DNA of 64,000 nucleotides from Saccharofermentans sp. (GTDB lineage: Bacteria; Bacillota; Clostridia; Saccharofermentanales; Saccharofermentanaceae): contig JAILMW010000022.1 in assembly GCA_024692235.1 (NCBI GenBank), forward strand, positions 124,001 through 188,000, given 5' to 3'. Below the pieces are notes generated by a model that worked only from the letters and a program-made list of their open reading frames with translations, did not search any database and was not told the origin of the DNA. Both the position numbers and the translations under genes were made by a program. Of the stretch, positions 51,838 through 61,552 are shown piece after piece; within the stretch, counting starts at the first letter, position 1, and every line of letters starts with the position of its first letter.

Positions 51838-53031
51838 ATGGTGTATACGACGTTAAAAAAATACAGATATATTGATCGTAAAGGGTTGCCTGACGAGTAT
51901 AAGAGGCGGTTTGAATGTTACGATTCCAAACATATCGGCTTTGATATAGGTTCTTTTCCTGCATTTTTTGTAGAGACTAAAGAGATACGCAACGCCGTCC
52001 TTCACCTTAATAAGATGGATAAGGCGGTGTTGATGCTTGGGAGAGAACTCCCATCGGAAGCATTAGCTCAGTATGCTGTTAAGTGTTTGATGGATGAGAT
52101 CCAGATAACCAACAGTATAGAAGGTGTCCACAGTACAAAGAAGGAGATCCGAGATGCTTACGAGGACAAGGGTAGGCGTTTTAAAGGTATCGTTGAGAAG
52201 TATAACCTGTTGATGCAGAATACTAAGATAGACCTTTCTTCCTGTCAGGCTCTCAGGGATCTGTATGATGAGCTTGTGTTGCCGGAAGTGCTTGAGGAGA
52301 ACGAGGGTGACGTCCCGGATGGTCAGATATTTCGTAAAGGACCCGTGTATATTAGCGGTAAGAATCTTGAGCCGATACATGAGGGACTGTATCCTGAGGA
52401 GTCGATAATAGATTCAATGAACAATGCTTTACGGTATCTGAATGATGACAGCGAGGAGCTTTTGTACAGGATATCGGTATTTCACTATCTGTTGGGATAT
52501 ATCCATCCTTTTTACAATGGAAACGGAAGACTTAACAGATTTATCAGCAGCTATATGCTGACCAGGGAGTTTTTTCCGTTGATCGCCTATCGATTGTCTT
52601 ATACCATAAAGGATGAACAATCCAAATATAACAAGGCTTTTATAGAGTGCAACGATAAGGATAATTGCGGCGAGCTTACTATGTTTGTCGAGATGTTCCT
52701 TGGTGTGCTGACTGAGAGTATGGAAAACCTGATAGCGGCACTTCAGAGGAGGCGTAACTTATGGAAGAAGTATACGGAAAATATATCCAGCCTTCCGTGT
52801 GGTACTCAGAAGTATTATCCGGAGATCTATAGAGAATTGATCCTTTATGAATTGTTCGCACCTGACGGAGCCGGTATAGAGGATATAAAGAAGGCGACCA
52901 AGATAAGTAATCCCACAATAAGGAAACTCTTGGGATCAATAGAGTCGACGGGTCTTATAAAGGTGGATACAACAGGGAGAAGATACACATATGGTATCTC
53001 TCTGGATAAGATGGATGAACTAATACCTTAA
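51838..53031 (+). CDS. Fic-family AMPylase, class II type
   Basis: A 397-residue protein: N-terminal Fic_N region, a Fic core with HPFYNGNGRLNR (catalytic His223; the usual Asp or Glu before GNG is Asn) and a C-terminal winged helix (about residues 330-395). The inhibitory motif TNSIEG with Glu95 lies before the core, the class II arrangement in which the protein is self-inhibited. Fic enzymes transfer AMP to protein targets; targets here are unknown. ATG 51838 is used because an earlier TTG start adds six residues with no ribosome site; TTATAAT near 51785-51791 could be a -10 box. Confidence 0.85.
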   Translation: MVYTTLKKYRYIDRKGLPDEYKRRFECYDSKHIGFDIGSFPAFFVETKEIRNAVLHLNKMDKAVLMLGRELPSEALAQYAVKCLMDEIQITNSIEGVHSTKKEIRDAYEDKGRRFKGIVEKYNLLMQNTKIDLSSCQALRDLYDELVLPEVLEENEGDVPDGQIFRKGPVYISGKNLEPIHEGLYPEESIIDSMNNALRYLNDDSEELLYRISVFHYLLGYIHPFYNGNGRLNRFISSYMLTREFFPLIAYRLSYTIKDEQSKYNKAFIECNDKDNCGELTMFVEMFLGVLTESMENLIAALQRRRNLWKKYTENISSLPCGTQKYYPEIYRELILYELFAPDGAGIEDIKKATKISNPTIRKLLGSIESTGLIKVDTTGRRYTYGISLDKMDELIP

Positions 53032-53075
53032 TTTGATATAATGATTTCATAATCGGAAAGGGTAAAGCGGTATAT

Positions 53076-53975
53076 ATGAAGAAAACACTGGCAATACTGG
53101 CGGCAGGAATAGGATCGAGGTTCGGCGGAGGCATCAAGCAGTTAGAGCCTATCGATGACCACGGTCATATCATCATTGACTATTCCATCCACGATGCCAT
53201 CGCAGCAGGATTTAATAAGATAGTATTTATCATTCGTCACGATATCGAGGCTGACTTTAAGTCTGTTATCGGAGATCGTATTGCTTCTATAGTTGGACCT
53301 TTGGGCGTCGAGATCGCTTATGCGTATCAGGAATTATCCGATGCTTATAAGTATTGTCCTTCAGCTCCTATCGAAGGCAGGAACAAGCCTTTGGGTACGG
53401 GCCAGGCCATACTTGCCTGTGACGGTCTCATAGATTCGCCTTTCGCTGTTATCAATGCGGACGATTACTACGGTAAGGAAGGATTTGTTAAGGCAGCTTC
53501 TTTCCTTGGCGATTCATATGGTCTTGTAGGATATGTGCTTAAGAATACGTTGTCTGATAACGGCGGTGTTACTCGTGGTATTTGCTCTGTTGATGCTTCG
53601 GGATCTCTTACGGGTATCGCCGAGACTAAGAATATCGTTAAGACTCCTACCGGTGCTGCTGTTGACGGTACTCCCGTTGATGTGGAGAGTCTGGTATCCA
53701 TGAATTTCTGGTGTTATCCTGCTTCGTTCATGGATGTTTTGCGCGAGGGATTCCCCCGTTTCCTTTCTTCTATGTCTGATCCCATGAAGTCAGAGTATCT
53801 CCTTCCGATAATTGCTGACGCGCAGCTTCATGCGGGAACGAAGTTTACCGTGCTTCCTACATCCGATAAGTGGTTCGGAGTAACATATAAGGAAGATAAG
53901 CCTGCGGTAATGGAGAGCTTTAAATCTTTAATAGCATCAGGTGCTTATAGCCCTGACTTATTCGGTGATCTCTGA
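53076..53975 (+). CDS. NTP-transferase family nucleotidyltransferase (intact copy)
   Basis: A 299-residue nucleotidyltransferase with LAAGIGSRFGGGIKQLEPI (nucleotide loop), NKPLGTGQAILACDG and NADDYYGKEGF (metal site). It looks like a sugar-1-phosphate nucleotidyltransferase, but the donor cannot be inferred. It is the parent type of the fragments at 32890, 34104, 39049 and 41921. Its codon use is that of the surrounding chromosome, so it appears native here. TATAAT-like box near 53037. Confidence 0.8.
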   Translation: MKKTLAILAAGIGSRFGGGIKQLEPIDDHGHIIIDYSIHDAIAAGFNKIVFIIRHDIEADFKSVIGDRIASIVGPLGVEIAYAYQELSDAYKYCPSAPIEGRNKPLGTGQAILACDGLIDSPFAVINADDYYGKEGFVKAASFLGDSYGLVGYVLKNTLSDNGGVTRGICSVDASGSLTGIAETKNIVKTPTGAAVDGTPVDVESLVSMNFWCYPASFMDVLREGFPRFLSSMSDPMKSEYLLPIIADAQLHAGTKFTVLPTSDKWFGVTYKEDKPAVMESFKSLIASGAYSPDLFGDL

Positions 53976-54073
53976 TATTGATTCTCGATGGAGATGTCTG
54001 AAGCATATATTCAGAAGTGACAATAAGTATTTATTGACTTACAATTATGTAGATAAATTAGTAAGGGGAATCT

Positions 54074-55594
54074 ATGGGTAAGCAAAAGACTTCAGACAAG
54101 GCATCTTTTTATCTGGTGCTCTCCATGGCGCTTTTTATGTTCAGTCCGTTCACGCTTATAACTACCATGAAGGATATGGTAGGTGATACGGCTATTCAGA
54201 TCCGTCTGGGTCTTGATTCCATAGCTTCGGGGCATATCATCTTGGATGAGATATATTCCTGGCACGAGGGGCTTGTATTTACGGCTCACGAGGCAGGCTG
54301 GTATCTTCTTGTGGGATCGGCTTATAAGCTTCTGGGACTGGCGGGAGTTATCCTGGTAGGCGCAGTCTTTACTTACCTTACTGCATATTTCTGCCTCCGT
54401 CTTGCTCATTCGTCTTCGGCTAACCCTCTTGTGACGGTACTTATAACGGCTCTTGTGCCCTTTATGTCGGGATTTCCCGACTATAGCGTAAGGCCTTCAT
54501 GTACGTCGCTTTTTGCTCTTGCGCTTCTTATATATGTCTATATGACGGGGAAGAAGCATATTAATTCATGTATAACATTTGTAGTTCTAAGCTTCTTCCT
54601 TGGCTGGATGCACGGCGGAATACTTCCGGTATTTGCATTGGTCATGGTTTTCTTCATGGTTGTAGAGCTTATCTATAAGGAATATCGATCTGCTCTGTAC
54701 GATCTTGGTGCTATCGTACTGGGCTTCCTTGTATCCCTTCTTAACCCCATCGGTATCAGAGTATGGACATTCGGATTGAAGCAGTCCTCCGCTTCTGACG
54801 TATGGCAGTATGTTGATGAGTGGCAGCCTATGGAGTTCGGGATCTTTGCATCGACGCTCCTTCTTCTGCTCCTTATCGGCTTTATGGTAAGCGACAAGGT
54901 CAGATCCTTTTCTAAGCACGCCATTACAAAGCTTGGCCTTATCTGCATGTTCTTTATAGGAACATGTGTCTATAAGCGCTTTATGCTCCAGTTATCTATT
55001 GTGTATCTGATGTTTGCTCCCGAGTATATAACAGACCTTATCTCCTGGGTAAATGATAAGCTTATTCATGTGAAGGCTGCGCCTTCGTTGTCTTCTAAGT
55101 TCTATAAGCTTCTTGCATTTATCTGTATCCTTGCAACTGTAGCTACAGGCGCTCTTCGCGGCACGCAGTATATCCACAGCAACTCCATGGCGGATATAGA
55201 AGCTATGGCATGCTTTGACAGAGGCGTAGTTGACTATGCGCTTACTGCAGGGTATAAGAGGCCCTTTAATACGTTTAATACCGGATCCTGGCTTGTATTC
55301 TCCGGAGTTCCCGTACATATCGACAACAGGATCGACCCTTATATGATGGAGTATTCGGGTGTCGACCATGTAAGAGAGAAGATGAATATCTCATCCCTGG
55401 CGGATTTGGACTTTATAGAAGGGCAGTATTCTTGTGACGCATTTATCCTTGAGATGGGTGACGGCTACTCGTTCCTTTTATATGAGATCGAGACTTATGC
55501 TCCCGACCGCTATAAGGTCGTATACGATAATGTAGTGACTTCTCCTTACGACGGCTCTTCCATGCGTTGGGTCATTATAGAGCCTGTATCCTGA
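54074..55594 (+). CDS. Large membrane protein of unknown function
   Basis: A 506-residue protein with about ten to eleven hydrophobic helices in the first 400 residues and a soluble C-terminal domain of about 110 (DRIDPYMMEYSGVDH region, IEGQYSCDAFILEMGDGYS). The helix layout with a cytoplasmic or external tail resembles GT-C-type glycosyltransferases, and the first loop holds an acidic stretch (DTAIQIRLGLDSI), but no firm motif is seen. Not assigned to a family. Starts after AAGGGG. Confidence 0.6.
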   Translation: MGKQKTSDKASFYLVLSMALFMFSPFTLITTMKDMVGDTAIQIRLGLDSIASGHIILDEIYSWHEGLVFTAHEAGWYLLVGSAYKLLGLAGVILVGAVFTYLTAYFCLRLAHSSSANPLVTVLITALVPFMSGFPDYSVRPSCTSLFALALLIYVYMTGKKHINSCITFVVLSFFLGWMHGGILPVFALVMVFFMVVELIYKEYRSALYDLGAIVLGFLVSLLNPIGIRVWTFGLKQSSASDVWQYVDEWQPMEFGIFASTLLLLLLIGFMVSDKVRSFSKHAITKLGLICMFFIGTCVYKRFMLQLSIVYLMFAPEYITDLISWVNDKLIHVKAAPSLSSKFYKLLAFICILATVATGALRGTQYIHSNSMADIEAMACFDRGVVDYALTAGYKRPFNTFNTGSWLVFSGVPVHIDNRIDPYMMEYSGVDHVREKMNISSLADLDFIEGQYSCDAFILEMGDGYSFLLYEIETYAPDRYKVVYDNVVTSPYDGSSMRWVIIEPVS

Positions 55595-55654
55595 TCTTTA
55601 TATATATGTACATTATAACGATTGATGTTATCTTGGGTGTTGCCTTATAATTAC

Positions 55655-55835
55655 TTTGCCGTCGGTGCCCCGTAAAAAGGGTCAAAAGGGAACACGGTGC
55701 GAATCCGTGACAGCCCCCGCTACTGTCAGTGCTTATGCGGCTTCATATCCATTGGGGTCTTTTCGCTCGCGAAATGCACCCTGAGAAGGGAAGTTCCGCC
55801 TAACGGCACAAGTCAGGAAACCTGCCGGTGAGCTT
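55655..55835 (+). promoter_or_regulatory. Cobalamin riboswitch
   Basis: Contains the conserved core GGTGCGAATCCGTGACAG, then CCCCCGCTACTGT (55711-55725) and the B12 box AAGTCAGGAAACCTGCC (55810-55826). Stem remnants CGGTGCC near 55663 and GCCGGTGAGC close the element. Located before the substrate-binding protein of a cobalamin-type transporter, it should lower expression when B12 is abundant. The downstream stem CTGCG / CGCAG next to AAGGAAC suggests control of translation, but that part is inferred. Confidence 0.93.
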
Positions 55836-55886
55836 TATTATTTGCGTGATGCTGCGGAGGGCGGCATATTCGCAGAAGGAACTTTT

Positions 55887-56891
55887 ATGAAAAAGAAAGT
55901 AGTGAGTGTTGTTCTGGCTCTCGCCATGACAGCAAGCGTTGCTTCCTGCGGCGGAGATTCCGGTTCAGCAGAGACAACGACAACTGCAGCTTCTACAACA
56001 GCTGCAACAACAGCAGAGGAGACTTCTGAGGAGACAACTTCCGAGGAAGCATCTGATTCCCTCTATCCTCTTACTTACGAAGATGCTTACGGCAACGTAG
56101 TTACGATCGAATCCGAGCCCGAGACCGTAGTAAGCGTATCTCCCGCTCTTACGGAGATCGTATATGCTCTCGGAGCTGAGGATAAGCTTATCGGAAGAAC
56201 AGATTACTGTGACTATCCCGAGGAAGTCCTTGATATCCCTTCCGTAGGTGCTATCGACAATCCCGACATCGAGATCATCGCAGAGCTTGAGCCCGACGTA
56301 GTTATCGCATCCTCCATCTTCAGCGAGGAAGCTTATAACTCCATAACAGAGCTCGGTATCCCCGTTGTGATCATTAGAGACGAGACTACTCTTGAGGGTA
56401 TGTTCGACGTAGTAGCAGACGTTGCTGACGTTATCGGATGCCACGAAGAGGGCGAGGCTCTCGTAGAGGATCTCTCCGCTGAGCTTGATGAGATCCGCGC
56501 TAATGCTCCCGCTACTGATGTTACTGTTTATTACTGCATGAGCTACGGTGAGTACGGCGACTACACGGCAGGCGGCGATACATTCATCGGTGACATCATC
56601 GAGTCCGCAGGTGCAGTCAATGCCGCTGAGGACGTATCCGGCTGGAGCTACTCCGCTGAGGAGCTTATCGAAGCTGATCCCGACTACATCCTTATCGACG
56701 AGTGGAGCTATGACGGCTTTATCGCTACAGAGCCCTATTCTTCCCTTACGGCTGTTCAGGAAGGCAATGTCATCATCATCGACTCCAACCTTCTTAACCG
56801 TCAGGGTCCTCGTAACCTCGAGGCTGTACAGCTCATCCAGGACGCTATCTCCGGTAATGCTGATACAACTGCTGAAGATGAGGCAGCATAA
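55887..56891 (+). CDS. btuF: Cobalamin/iron-siderophore ABC transporter substrate-binding lipoprotein (BtuF-like)
   Basis: A 334-residue lipoprotein: signal peptide with lipobox VASC (lipid-bearing Cys21), a Thr/Ala/Glu-rich linker (about 22-55), then a periplasmic-binding-protein fold of the helical-backbone type with VVSVSPALTEIVYALGAEDKLIG and LEPDVVI. The cobalamin riboswitch upstream indicates a B12 or cobinamide substrate. ATG 55887 has AAGGA upstream; a longer start at 55842 lies in the riboswitch tail. Overlaps the permease gene by 14 bases. Confidence 0.88.
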   Translation: MKKKVVSVVLALAMTASVASCGGDSGSAETTTTAASTTAATTAEETSEETTSEEASDSLYPLTYEDAYGNVVTIESEPETVVSVSPALTEIVYALGAEDKLIGRTDYCDYPEEVLDIPSVGAIDNPDIEIIAELEPDVVIASSIFSEEAYNSITELGIPVVIIRDETTLEGMFDVVADVADVIGCHEEGEALVEDLSAELDEIRANAPATDVTVYYCMSYGEYGDYTAGGDTFIGDIIESAGAVNAAEDVSGWSYSAEELIEADPDYILIDEWSYDGFIATEPYSSLTAVQEGNVIIIDSNLLNRQGPRNLEAVQLIQDAISGNADTTAEDEAA

Positions 56892-57921
56892 GGATACCTT
56901 CTATCTGAAACTTATGGTGGCTGTTATCGCGACTGTTGTCGCGGTAGCAGCCTCCTGTTGTCTCGGAAGCAGCGGCGTCACCATAAAAGACGTCGTATCT
57001 TATATCACGGGACACAGGGATGAACTGTCGGCTTCTACCGTTACCATAATAGGTAAGATCAGGATCCCGAGGACCATAACGGCGGCACTTTGCGGAGGCG
57101 CTCTCGCATCCGTAGGCTGCGTTATGCAGGGAGTCTTTAAGAATCCGATGGCTGATCCGTCTGTCCTGGGTATATCGTCGGGAAGTGCTCTTGGCGCTGC
57201 CATAGCGATCGTATCAGGTCTTAATATTGTGATCATTGGTCAGGGCTTTACCGGAAGCTATATAGGCGCCGTCATAGGCGCAGCCGTCACCTGGATGCTG
57301 GTATTTACAATCGCCAGGGGATCTGGCGAATACGATACTTCCTCGACGCTTCTTGCAGGTATTGCCATATCTTCCATAATGAGTGCTCTTATAACTGTCC
57401 TTATGACCCTTCATATGGAGAGCATGGAGAGAGTATACCTTTGGATGCTGGGAACTTTCTCCGGTTCTACCGTTACCAAGACATATGTCCTCTTTGCGGT
57501 AGTTGCAGTGTGTTTCCCTCTTCTGGTGTGGGTATCGCCCCGAATTGATGTATTAAAGCTCGGACGCGAGGCCGCGGCTTCTCTGGGCGTCAATCAGTCA
57601 AGGACTCTGGGGATCGTATTGTGCCTGTCTTCGATCCTTCTGGCATTCTGCGTTGCCAATTCGGGCATCATCGGATTCGTGGGACTTATAATCCCCCATA
57701 TAGTCACATTCTTCAGGGTCTATAAGGCGAGGCAGAAACTGATCATATGCTTCTTCACGGGTGCCGTGTTCATGGTTGTCTGTGACTGCGTAGCTAAGAC
57801 GGTAGTAGCTCCGGGGGAGATGGCAATAGGTGCCGTCACCAGTCTTATCGGAGCTCCCTACTTCCTGTGGCTTTTAATATCTGCAAGGATCACGTCAAGA
57901 AGAAGGGGGATACGCGTATGA
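56878..57921 (+). CDS. btuC: Cobalamin-type ABC transporter permease (BtuC-like)
   Basis: A 347-residue FecCD-family permease with about ten helices, VGCVMQGVFKNPMADPSVLGISSG (a signature of the family) and VGLIIPHI near the C-terminus. Carries the ligand across the membrane. ATG 56878 overlaps btuF by 14 bases; longer frames upstream lie in btuF. ATGA overlap with the ATPase gene. Confidence 0.92.
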   Translation: MRQHKDTFYLKLMVAVIATVVAVAASCCLGSSGVTIKDVVSYITGHRDELSASTVTIIGKIRIPRTITAALCGGALASVGCVMQGVFKNPMADPSVLGISSGSALGAAIAIVSGLNIVIIGQGFTGSYIGAVIGAAVTWMLVFTIARGSGEYDTSSTLLAGIAISSIMSALITVLMTLHMESMERVYLWMLGTFSGSTVTKTYVLFAVVAVCFPLLVWVSPRIDVLKLGREAAASLGVNQSRTLGIVLCLSSILLAFCVANSGIIGFVGLIIPHIVTFFRVYKARQKLIICFFTGAVFMVVCDCVAKTVVAPGEMAIGAVTSLIGAPYFLWLLISARITSRRRGIRV

Positions 57922-58622
57922 GCGATCTTAATATCAAAGATATAAGCGTATCCTACGGCTCTAAGAAGGTAGTGGATTCTTTCTCGCATAATTTCGAAGA
58001 AGGGAAGATACATGCCGTTATGGGACCTAACGGCTGCGGCAAGACTACCCTTATTAAGAAGATAGTAGAGGAATATTCTCATAAGGAGAAGATATCTTAT
58101 GTTCCGCAGGAGACATACGGCAATATCGCTTTGTCCGTCTATGACGTAGTAGGTCTCGGAAGATATGACAAGAGCCGCTTCTTTACGGGGCTTACTTCAA
58201 ACGACAGGGATCTTGTGGAGAAGGCTATAGCCGATATGGAGCTTGAAGGGCTGGAGTCACGTATATACGATACTTTAAGCGGCGGTGAGAAGCAGCGCAC
58301 CATGATAGCAAGAGCTCTTGCCCAGGATACGCCCTGGACCATACTGGACGAACCTTCATCAAGCCTTGATGTTCGTCATACGGTCCTTACCATGAAGATC
58401 TTAAAGAGATTGAGCGGAAGCGGCGGCAAGTCATTTATAGTAGTCCTTCACGACATAAATACCGCAGCTTCCTTTGCCGACAGATATGTCCTCATGAAGG
58501 ACGGCAGGAAGATAGAAGCTTTGTCTTCTCTTACCAAAGAAGCGTTATCTTCCGTATTCGAGTCGGATTTTGAGAAGGTAATTACCACAGACGGGAAGTC
58601 TTTTTACTATCCTTCTTTATAA
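57918..58622 (+). CDS. btuD: Cobalamin-type ABC transporter ATPase (BtuD-like)
   Basis: A 234-residue ABC ATPase: Walker A GPNGCGKTT, signature LSGGEKQR, Walker B WTILDEPSSSLD and the His switch VLHDINTA. Energises BtuC/BtuF transport. Its last 41 bases overlap the end of the convergent permease-protease gene on the other strand, an unusually tight arrangement. Confidence 0.92.
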   Translation: MSDLNIKDISVSYGSKKVVDSFSHNFEEGKIHAVMGPNGCGKTTLIKKIVEEYSHKEKISYVPQETYGNIALSVYDVVGLGRYDKSRFFTGLTSNDRDLVEKAIADMELEGLESRIYDTLSGGEKQRTMIARALAQDTPWTILDEPSSSLDVRHTVLTMKILKRLSGSGGKSFIVVLHDINTAASFADRYVLMKDGRKIEALSSLTKEALSSVFESDFEKVITTDGKSFYYPSL

Positions 58623-60810
58623 GGACTATAAGAAGGATAACAAGAGGCAGCGTAACGGCAGATACAGCCAGACCGCCCTCGGGACCGAATGCTCCGCCTG
58701 TTACAATATCCAGATGTGACTTTGTATAAGATGTCTTTATCAAAGTGGACGACAATTCGTTACCGCTTACCTGAAGTCCGTAAAGATTACCCTGACAGAA
58801 GTTCCATGCAGTATGTGCGCCGCATGTGATCCAGATGCTGCCGCTCCTGTAGGAGATAAGAGCAAAGAGTATAGCTATAAGGAAGAGGTTTAAGGATGCC
58901 AGGGGAGTATAGCCCGCATTCATGCTGTGAAGTACCGAGAAGAGGAAGGATGACAGGATGAAAGCAAATATCCTGTTGGTCCTCTCCGTTATGCGGGGGA
59001 GCATATAGCCTCTGAACATAAGCTCCTCGCAGGCACCCTGAGGAAGCCACATAAGAAGGGAGATAAGAACTGTCGATACGACATCAAAGCCCGTATTAAA
59101 TCCCTCAAATGTCACCTGTCCCGTGAGATTTAATATAAGATAGACAGAAGACATCAATGCCACGCCGAGGACAAGGCCTCCAACGTACTTAATAAGTGTG
59201 CTCTTCTCTATACAAAGTCCCAAAGATGCCAGATGCTTACGTATTCTGCCTTTCTTCTCACGGATCCTCTCCTTGAGCATGACCTTAACAAGATAGCAGC
59301 ACATCATAAGAAGATATCCTACGGACATTGAGACTATAAAGAGAGGATCTGCCAGGAATGATCCCAGAAGCTCGAAAGAGAACGAGAACAGATCCGCGAA
59401 GGTGTTTACCGCCTTCATGCTCTCTACTATGTCAGCGAAAGCCGATGTGGACGAGTACTTTATAAGTACCGGCAGCATGGCAAGTGTCTGGAAGATCGAG
59501 AGGATAACAAGAGGATATACGGCCTGATCGATGATAAAGCCGGGAAGTGTCTTTCCGGTAAGCTTGGACTTTTTGCCTGAAGTCTTATGGTCCTCGTCGG
59601 ACATGTTATTCATTGTAAATCTCTCAGAGGATAAGAGCCTTACGGAGACGTATATACATATTGCGGATATGATAAGAGTTAAAAGGATACAGACAAGACT
59701 GCAGCCTAAGTCTCTTGCCGTGCATTCGCATATTATGCTTCCAAGTCCGTAGAAATGACCGTATACGGGGATCAGGCGGTAGATCCCTTCTGCGCTGTCT
59801 ACGCTCTGGATACAGGTCACGCAGATGGTGACCATTATAAAGAACAGAGGAAGGAACGCAGTCTGTGCCGATACTACCGAGTCGCTTATGACTGATATAA
59901 GTATGGTAAGAGATGCAATAAGGATCGCGAGACTTAGAAGAAGCGGGATCGCTACCATTAATCCAGGAAGACCTGAATAGCTCGGGAGCAGGAATATAAA
60001 TACCAGAATGACAAGAGCCGGAAGGAAAGCTGCAAGGCTTACTCCGATAAGATCTCCCATTATGAGCTCAAGCCTTGATACGGGGCTTAGAAGTATCGCA
60101 GCGAAGGTGCCTTTCTCCTTTTCTCCCGCGATTATATTGGTGCCCGAGTTCATGGAGGCATAAAGCATGACGATAAAAAGGATAAGAGGCGCCAGTGACA
60201 GGGCCGCGAACCTCATGATCCCCGATGAGAAGCTTGTTTCAGGGGCTGTAGCCGTGCCTTGCACCTCAACGGTAACAGGCTCGTTGATGGGAATGATCTT
60301 GCCCGCATGCTCCTTTATATAGGACTGATAAGGAGACAGGATGGTATCTACTACATAATCCTTTCTGGGGGAGAATATAAGGTTGTCCTCTCTAATATAT
60401 GTAAGTATCTCCGGCGCTTCTTCTGATGAACTGTCAAATACCGCCTCGTCGAAGTTTTGAGGGAAGACTACAGCCATATAGGAGTCGTGCTTATCCAGGA
60501 GCTCTTCAAAGTATGTAAAGTCATAGTAGGCGTCGGTCTGCAGATGTAATTCATTAGTATGAGGGATATCTGCCTCATACAGGAAGTCATCGAATGAATC
60601 GGGCTGATTGATTATAAGGATACTGCCGTTTTGAGTCTCAAAGAGCTCGGAATATACCCTCCAGGGGAATGTGTAGCTTCCGATGACCATGATAAAGGAC
60701 ACGGATAAAAGGAGCATGATAAGAAAGGTCATGCCCGATGCGTTTGTCTTGAGGCCTCCGCTGTTCCTGAAGGCTTTATATGCTAATGTTCTTATTGCCT
60801 TACGGTTCAT
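58582..60810 (-). CDS. ABC-2 permease fused to a CPBP intramembrane protease
   Basis: A 742-residue membrane protein. The first 430 residues are an ABC-2/NatB-type permease: an N-terminal helix, a large outer loop (about 60-190) and five or six helices. The C-terminal part (about 440-740) is a CPBP (CaaX-like) protease with EELMFRGYM (EExxxR), FSVLH (motif 2) and GAHTAWNF (motif 3). The start at 60810 (MNRKAIRTLAYKAF) is similar to the first permease gene and overlaps the ATPase gene by 11 bases. A plausible role is cleavage and export of a peptide or immunity against it; unproven. Confidence 0.83.
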   Translation of the reverse strand: MNRKAIRTLAYKAFRNSGGLKTNASGMTFLIMLLLSVSFIMVIGSYTFPWRVYSELFETQNGSILIINQPDSFDDFLYEADIPHTNELHLQTDAYYDFTYFEELLDKHDSYMAVVFPQNFDEAVFDSSSEEAPEILTYIREDNLIFSPRKDYVVDTILSPYQSYIKEHAGKIIPINEPVTVEVQGTATAPETSFSSGIMRFAALSLAPLILFIVMLYASMNSGTNIIAGEKEKGTFAAILLSPVSRLELIMGDLIGVSLAAFLPALVILVFIFLLPSYSGLPGLMVAIPLLLSLAILIASLTILISVISDSVVSAQTAFLPLFFIMVTICVTCIQSVDSAEGIYRLIPVYGHFYGLGSIICECTARDLGCSLVCILLTLIISAICIYVSVRLLSSERFTMNNMSDEDHKTSGKKSKLTGKTLPGFIIDQAVYPLVILSIFQTLAMLPVLIKYSSTSAFADIVESMKAVNTFADLFSFSFELLGSFLADPLFIVSMSVGYLLMMCCYLVKVMLKERIREKKGRIRKHLASLGLCIEKSTLIKYVGGLVLGVALMSSVYLILNLTGQVTFEGFNTGFDVVSTVLISLLMWLPQGACEELMFRGYMLPRITERTNRIFAFILSSFLFSVLHSMNAGYTPLASLNLFLIAILFALISYRSGSIWITCGAHTAWNFCQGNLYGLQVSGNELSSTLIKTSYTKSHLDIVTGGAFGPEGGLAVSAVTLPLVILLIVLIKKDSKKTSRLW

Positions 60811-61552
60811 GGTGATTATCTTTGTAGATGGTGAAGAATGCGTCTTCGAACCTGTCCTTTCCCGCAAGAGTCATGAGCTCTTCCTGAGTTCCTTCGGCGG
60901 CGATCTTGCCGTCTACGAGCATTCCTATCCTGTCGCACAGATCCTCCGCCACGGAGAAGATGTGAGTTGATAAGATTATGGCCCTGCCCTTGTTCTTGAG
61001 CTCGAGAAGATAATCCGTTACCTGTTTGGAAGTAAGGATATCAAGGCCGTTGGTAGGCTCATCAAATATAATTACCGGAGGCTCATGTATAAGGCTTATG
61101 GCGATACTGGCCTTCTGCTTCATACCGGTTGAAAGCTCCACGATCTTCTTATCTGCAAAGGGCGTGATGCCGAATGTCTCGAATGCAAGATCTTTCCTGA
61201 TCTTCACTTCCTCATCCGGGATCGAGTATAAAGATGCGAAGAAGTCGTATAGCTTATCAGGGGTTGATAAGGGGTCGAGCTTTATCTCCGTTGTAAGAAA
61301 TCCTATCCTCTTATGTATCTCCAGAGAATCCTTGACTGAGTCAAGACCGCAGATGCTGATAGTGCCGGATGTGGGCTTAGACAGAGTCGATATCATCTGC
61401 ATGAGCGTTGTCTTACCTGCTCCGTTAGGTCCTAAGAGACCGTAGATCTCTCCGGGTTCTACATGAAAGCTAACGCCCTTTATCGTGGGCGGTATATTCT
61501 TACCGTAGCTCTTTACTACGTTATCGACTACTATGGCGCTGTTATCTGTCAT
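60800..61552 (-). CDS. ABC exporter ATPase (NatA/CcmA-type)
   Basis: A 250-residue ABC ATPase: Walker A GPNGAGKTT, signature ELSTGMKQKASIA, Walker B VIIFDEPTNGLD, and a late His switch STHIF. The LSTGM form of the signature is typical of Na+/peptide exporters like NatA. It overlaps the upstream permease by ATGA and the downstream permease-protease by 11 bases, so all three are translated together. Confidence 0.93.
   Translation of the reverse strand: MTDNSAIVVDNVVKSYGKNIPPTIKGVSFHVEPGEIYGLLGPNGAGKTTLMQMISTLSKPTSGTISICGLDSVKDSLEIHKRIGFLTTEIKLDPLSTPDKLYDFFASLYSIPDEEVKIRKDLAFETFGITPFADKKIVELSTGMKQKASIAISLIHEPPVIIFDEPTNGLDILTSKQVTDYLLELKNKGRAIILSTHIFSVAEDLCDRIGMLVDGKIAAEGTQEELMTLAGKDRFEDAFFTIYKDNHHEP

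Noticed and set aside
53076..53975. Active mobile element carrying the nucleotidyltransferase gene, as an explanation for the repeated scraps
   Set aside because: No terminal repeats, target duplications or transposase seen around the intact copy or the scraps; the fragments cover different parts of the gene and fit recombination scars better.
56548..56877. Upstream extension of the btuC reading frame
   Set aside because: It lies in a second frame inside btuF and is low-complexity Ser/Thr-rich; the family start and the 14-base overlap point to ATG 56878.
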